A DNA stretch of 5,845 nt from Acidimicrobiales bacterium (GTDB taxonomy: Bacteria > Actinomycetota > Acidimicrobiia > Acidimicrobiales > Acidimicrobilacustridaceae): NCBI GenBank assembly GCA_023264135.1, contig JALQSZ010000101.1, forward strand, positions 1 to 5,845, in the 5' to 3' direction. Positions within the stretch are counted from its first letter, which is position 1, and each line of letters opens with the position of its first letter. Positions 3,283 through 5,845 of this stretch are shown here, piece after piece. The notes beneath the pieces are model-generated. The model saw only the letters and a program-made list of their open reading frames with translations. It was not told the DNA's origin and ran no database searches. A program made the translations under genes and the position numbers.

Positions 3283-5845
3283 TCAGGCGGGAGTGCCCGA
3301 GCGAACCGTGGTGGTGGTTGTGCTGCTCGTTGATCCCGATGAGCCGCTTGAACTCGGGCTTATGGAGGTTCCGTTCGGCAGCGCTTGTGCCTGGTTGATC
3401 AGGTTCTGCGCTTCTCGCACCTTCGACTGGTAACCAGCGAGATCACCATTGCGCAACGCTGCGTCGGCGTCGGTCAACGCCTTTGCCGCTTGATCAATGA
3501 GCTGATCCTTCGTGGCATTACCGGTCGAGGGAACCGTGGTTGTCGTCGTGGTGGAACCACCCGAATTCGAACCGTTGTTGGCCGAACCGTTACTTCCGGT
3601 GTCGTCCTGCGTAATGGTTCCCGACTCAAAGGTTTGCGGGTTGGCACCCGGGAAGAGCGTTTGCAGCGCTTCACGAAGCGTCGGCTTCATGACCACCTGT
3701 CCACCGAACACGGCAATGACCTGCTTGAGTTCGGGGATCTGCGTGTTGTTGTCAGACGACACGTACAACGGGCGCACATAAATGATCGAGTTGTTCACCG
3801 GGGTCAGCATCAAACTGCCGAACTGTGTGCGCGAACCCTGTTGATTCAACAGTGTCGTGTACTTACTGACTTCGGGATCAGAAAGGATGTTGGCGTTCAC
3901 AATCCCGGGGCCATCGATGTTGAACCCAGACGGCATTTCGTACACCGTGAGCTTGCCGTATTGCGCCGGGTCGCTATTTGCCACCATGAACGAGGTCAGC
4001 GTTTTCTTTGAATCGTCTTCGGAGAACGGAACAAATGGACGAAGCATCACGAACGATTCCGTGTTCTGACCAGGAAGACGCATCAACGAGTACACCGGGC
4101 TGATTCGCGCTTCTCGAGTTCGCAGAATCGTCGTTCCGTTCGCAGTCTGATTCGTGGTCACGATCGCAGTTGAACCGCCAACCGTTGAACCTGGGTCTTG
4201 CGCGACCGACCAACTTGAGGACTTTTCGTAGAACGACTTCGGGTCGCTGATGTGATAGCGGCCAAACATGTTGGTTTGCACTCGGAAGAGATCTTCCGGA
4301 TAACGCCAATGCGCCTTCAGCTCAGCAGGCATTTCATCGACACCAGCAAACAGTGCAGGAAAGGCCTTCTGATACGCGTTCACGATCGGATCAGACGGAT
4401 CGACGACGTACAGCTTGACGGTGCCATCGTAGGTGTCGACAACTGCCTTGACCGAATTGCGGATGTAATTGAATCGCTTGCCACCAAGGTCACTTCCGGC
4501 GGGAAGTCCACTTGAATCGGCACGCTGCGCGTTCGGGTAGCGATCCGTCGTGGTGTAGCCGTCGAAGATGTAGACGACTCGGCCGTCTTGGATGACCGGA
4601 TACGGATCGTTATCGAACTGCATGAACGGAGCGACCGCTTCGATGCGTTGACGAACGTCGCGCTGATAGACGATTCGCGAATCGGACTTCAGGAAATTCG
4701 AGACAACGAGATTCCAGTCCGAGAACTTGAGGCCGTAGGCCGCCTTCTTCAAGAACGAGTCGAGTTTCACGCCACCCGAGCCGGAGTACTGCGTGAACTT
4801 CGTCTGGCCATCAGTCTCGACGTAATCGATTTCTTCACGCGTTGCGTTAGTGATCGCATAGCCCGAGACGTTTTCGCCGTAATACAACTGCGGGGTCGAA
4901 ATATCGGCATTGATGCGAGCGGTATCGGTGATCTGCGGAACGTTCTTGATCAAGAAATCGGGACGGCCCTGCGTTGTCGTCGCATTCGCAGGTGCGAGTG
5001 CCACGCCATAACCGTGGGTGTAGGCCAAATGCTGACCTTCCCAAGAGTTCTGCGGAATCTGACCAACGTTGAGATCACGAGTGCCGACGACTACCTGCGT
5101 ATTGGCGATATCGCCCGCCGGAGTCTTGATCGGGTAGCGATCAACATCGAGTTCGTTGAAGCGCAGCTGCGCGTACTGGCTCTGAAGGCGCTGGTAGGTC
5201 GGCTCAACGATCGTCGGATCGAGAAGTCGGATATTACGAATAGTCCCTGGGTTGTCGTTGACGTTCTGGGTCGCATTCGCTTTGTCTTGGCTGTAGATGA
5301 ACGGCTGCGTGTCGACTTCGCTCAAACCCATCGCGGTGCGTGTCGCGCTGATGTTGTGTTCGATATACGGCGTCTCGCGGGCCGACTCTTCGGGCTCAAC
5401 AACAAAGCGCTGGATGAACGCCGGATACCCAACGCCCGCAACCACCGACACGAGCGCCCAAAGGCCAACAGCAACGACGGGAAGCGTCCAGCCTCTGCGC
5501 CAAATGTTGACGATGAACAGACCGAACGAAAGCAACGCGATGAACAGCAACAAATAAATCGCGGGCAACTGTGCTTTCACATCGGTGTAAGTCGCGCCGT
5601 CGACAGTTCCACGAGTGGAATAGGTCAGCGCATAACGCTGCAACCAATAATCAGCAGCCTTCACCAACGCCAATAAACCAAGAAGTACCGAGATATGCGC
5701 CTTGACCTGCGGCGTGACTCGCTGACCCGGAGTTTGAAAACGAATGCCACCGTTGAGGTAGTGAGCAACAACCGTCACGATCAGGATGATGATGCCCGCA
5801 GCGAACAACCAGTTCACGACCGATGTGTAGAACGGAAGTTTGAAT
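3283..5845 (-). CDS. UPF0182 (COG1615) integral membrane protein, 5' end beyond the window
   Basis: About 853 residues are visible, reading leftwards from the right edge. Numbering below counts from the GTG at 5815-5817, which is not the real start: the frame stays open to the edge and encodes FKLPFYTSV, matching the conserved UPF0182 stretch before the NWLFA helix. Family members are usually 900-1000 residues with about seven membrane segments, so roughly three segments are missing. Four are visible, at about residues 3-21, 40-59, 85-105 and 112-134. A large extracytoplasmic domain follows, with family landmarks: ETPYIEHNI (148-156), AYTHGYGVALAPAN in its first half, and LYYGE. The C-terminus has a Thr linker (756-761), a helical module (769-812) and a Ser/Thr tail (818-837). 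The family is widespread in actinobacteria and has no settled function that I know of. It converges on the TetR gene and is probably unrelated to the catabolic operon. Family assignment is very secure. Confidence 0.92.
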   Translation of the reverse strand, partial: FKLPFYTSVVNWLFAAGIIILIVTVVAHYLNGGIRFQTPGQRVTPQVKAHISVLLGLLALVKAADYWLQRYALTYSTRGTVDGATYTDVKAQLPAIYLLLFIALLSFGLFIVNIWRRGWTLPVVAVGLWALVSVVAGVGYPAFIQRFVVEPEESARETPYIEHNISATRTAMGLSEVDTQPFIYSQDKANATQNVNDNPGTIRNIRLLDPTIVEPTYQRLQSQYAQLRFNELDVDRYPIKTPAGDIANTQVVVGTRDLNVGQIPQNSWEGQHLAYTHGYGVALAPANATTTQGRPDFLIKNVPQITDTARINADISTPQLYYGENVSGYAITNATREEIDYVETDGQTKFTQYSGSGGVKLDSFLKKAAYGLKFSDWNLVVSNFLKSDSRIVYQRDVRQRIEAVAPFMQFDNDPYPVIQDGRVVYIFDGYTTTDRYPNAQRADSSGLPAGSDLGGKRFNYIRNSVKAVVDTYDGTVKLYVVDPSDPIVNAYQKAFPALFAGVDEMPAELKAHWRYPEDLFRVQTNMFGRYHISDPKSFYEKSSSWSVAQDPGSTVGGSTAIVTTNQTANGTTILRTREARISPVYSLMRLPGQNTESFVMLRPFVPFSEDDSKKTLTSFMVANSDPAQYGKLTVYEMPSGFNIDGPGIVNANILSDPEVSKYTTLLNQQGSRTQFGSLMLTPVNNSIIYVRPLYVSSDNNTQIPELKQVIAVFGGQVVMKPTLREALQTLFPGANPQTFESGTITQDDTGSNGSANNGSNSGGSTTTTTTVPSTGNATKDQLIDQAAKALTDADAALRNGDLAGYQSKVREAQNLINQAQALPNGTSISPSSSGSSGSTSSTTTTTVRSGTPA
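3307..3321 (-). other. Poly-threonine run in the C-terminal tail of the UPF0182 protein
   Basis: Five consecutive Thr codons (residues 833-837), following a Ser/Gly-rich stretch from about residue 818, lie just before the last seven residues. The codons are mixed (ACC, ACA, ACG), so this is a selected low-complexity protein tail rather than a slipped DNA repeat. Such tails outside the membrane are often flexible and may be glycosylated in actinobacteria (inference). Confidence 0.6.
3382..3513 (-). other. C-terminal helical module of the UPF0182 protein
   Basis: Residues 769-812 are rich in Ala, Leu, Gln, Asp and Lys, with a central ALRNGDLAGYQ turn and no Pro. The pattern predicts a two-helix hairpin. 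A similar Ala-rich helical end with a GDLAxY-type turn is, from memory, common at the C-terminus of actinobacterial UPF0182 proteins. Here it is held between two Thr/Ser linkers, suggesting an independently folded docking piece outside the membrane. Confidence 0.5.
3535..3552 (-). other. Poly-threonine linker before the helical module of the UPF0182 protein
   Basis: Six consecutive Thr codons (residues 756-761) follow an Asn/Gly/Ser-rich stretch of roughly 20 residues and are followed by VPSTG. ACC, ACG and ACA are mixed, so the repetition is at protein level. It separates the main extracytoplasmic domain from the helical module. Confidence 0.6.

Noticed and set aside
3385..4011. 208-codon plus-strand frame opposite the UPF0182 C-terminal part
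   Set aside because: Arg/Val/His-rich shadow with no ribosome-binding site or domain.
4588..5676. 362-codon open frame on the plus strand opposite the UPF0182 gene
   Set aside because: The Arg/Asp/Ile-rich translation has no recognisable family, and the opposite strand carries clear UPF0182 landmarks throughout this stretch.

Overview
The window looks like chromosomal DNA from an actinobacterium of moderate G+C (mid-50s per cent by eye). The right-hand gene is an actinobacterial-type UPF0182 membrane protein with a Thr/Ser-rich tail. The left-hand genes belong to families that are abundant in actinobacteria degrading steroids and other CoA-linked substrates. The protein flavour fits Acidimicrobiia (Ilumatobacter-like) best, but that is an inference; there is no rRNA or marker gene to settle it.

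Left part (4-3253, + strand): four tightly packed genes that read as one operon. They are a free-standing DUF35 zinc-ribbon/OB-fold protein, a thiolase-superfamily protein of the Ltp2/SCPx-like aldolase group (ATGA overlap with the first), an amidohydrolase_2 (ACMSD-like) metal-dependent hydrolase or decarboxylase (15 bases downstream with a good ribosome-binding site), and a TetR-family repressor (GTGA overlap with the hydrolase). The thiolase-like protein has lost the thiolase catalytic Cys and His residues and carries tyrosines at two of those places, as the steroid side-chain-cleaving Ltp2-DUF35 aldolases do. The likely chemistry is therefore retro-aldol cleavage of a beta-hydroxyacyl-CoA, with DUF35 as obligate partner. 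The amidohydrolase would act on a neighbouring intermediate, and the TetR protein would sense substrate or product. The substrate cannot be read from the sequence. The operon probably extends left of the window, because only three bases precede the first start codon.

The most notable non-coding signal is a 30-bp near-perfect inverted repeat (2682-2711; 13-bp arms, 12 Watson-Crick pairs, 4-base loop) starting 20 bases into the TetR gene. It could be an autoregulatory operator or an mRNA hairpin.

Right part (3283-5845, - strand): a UPF0182 (COG1615) integral membrane protein, converging on the TetR gene with a 29-base gap. Its 5' end lies beyond the right edge; the GTG at 5815-5817 is an internal codon. 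About 853 residues are visible: four membrane segments, a large extracytoplasmic domain, and a C-terminal helical module held between two Thr/Ser-rich linkers.

No tRNA, rRNA, CRISPR array, insertion sequence or phage gene is visible. Nothing here proves a new system. The best candidates for follow-up are the DUF35/aldolase/amidohydrolase/TetR operon and the inverted repeat inside the regulator gene.
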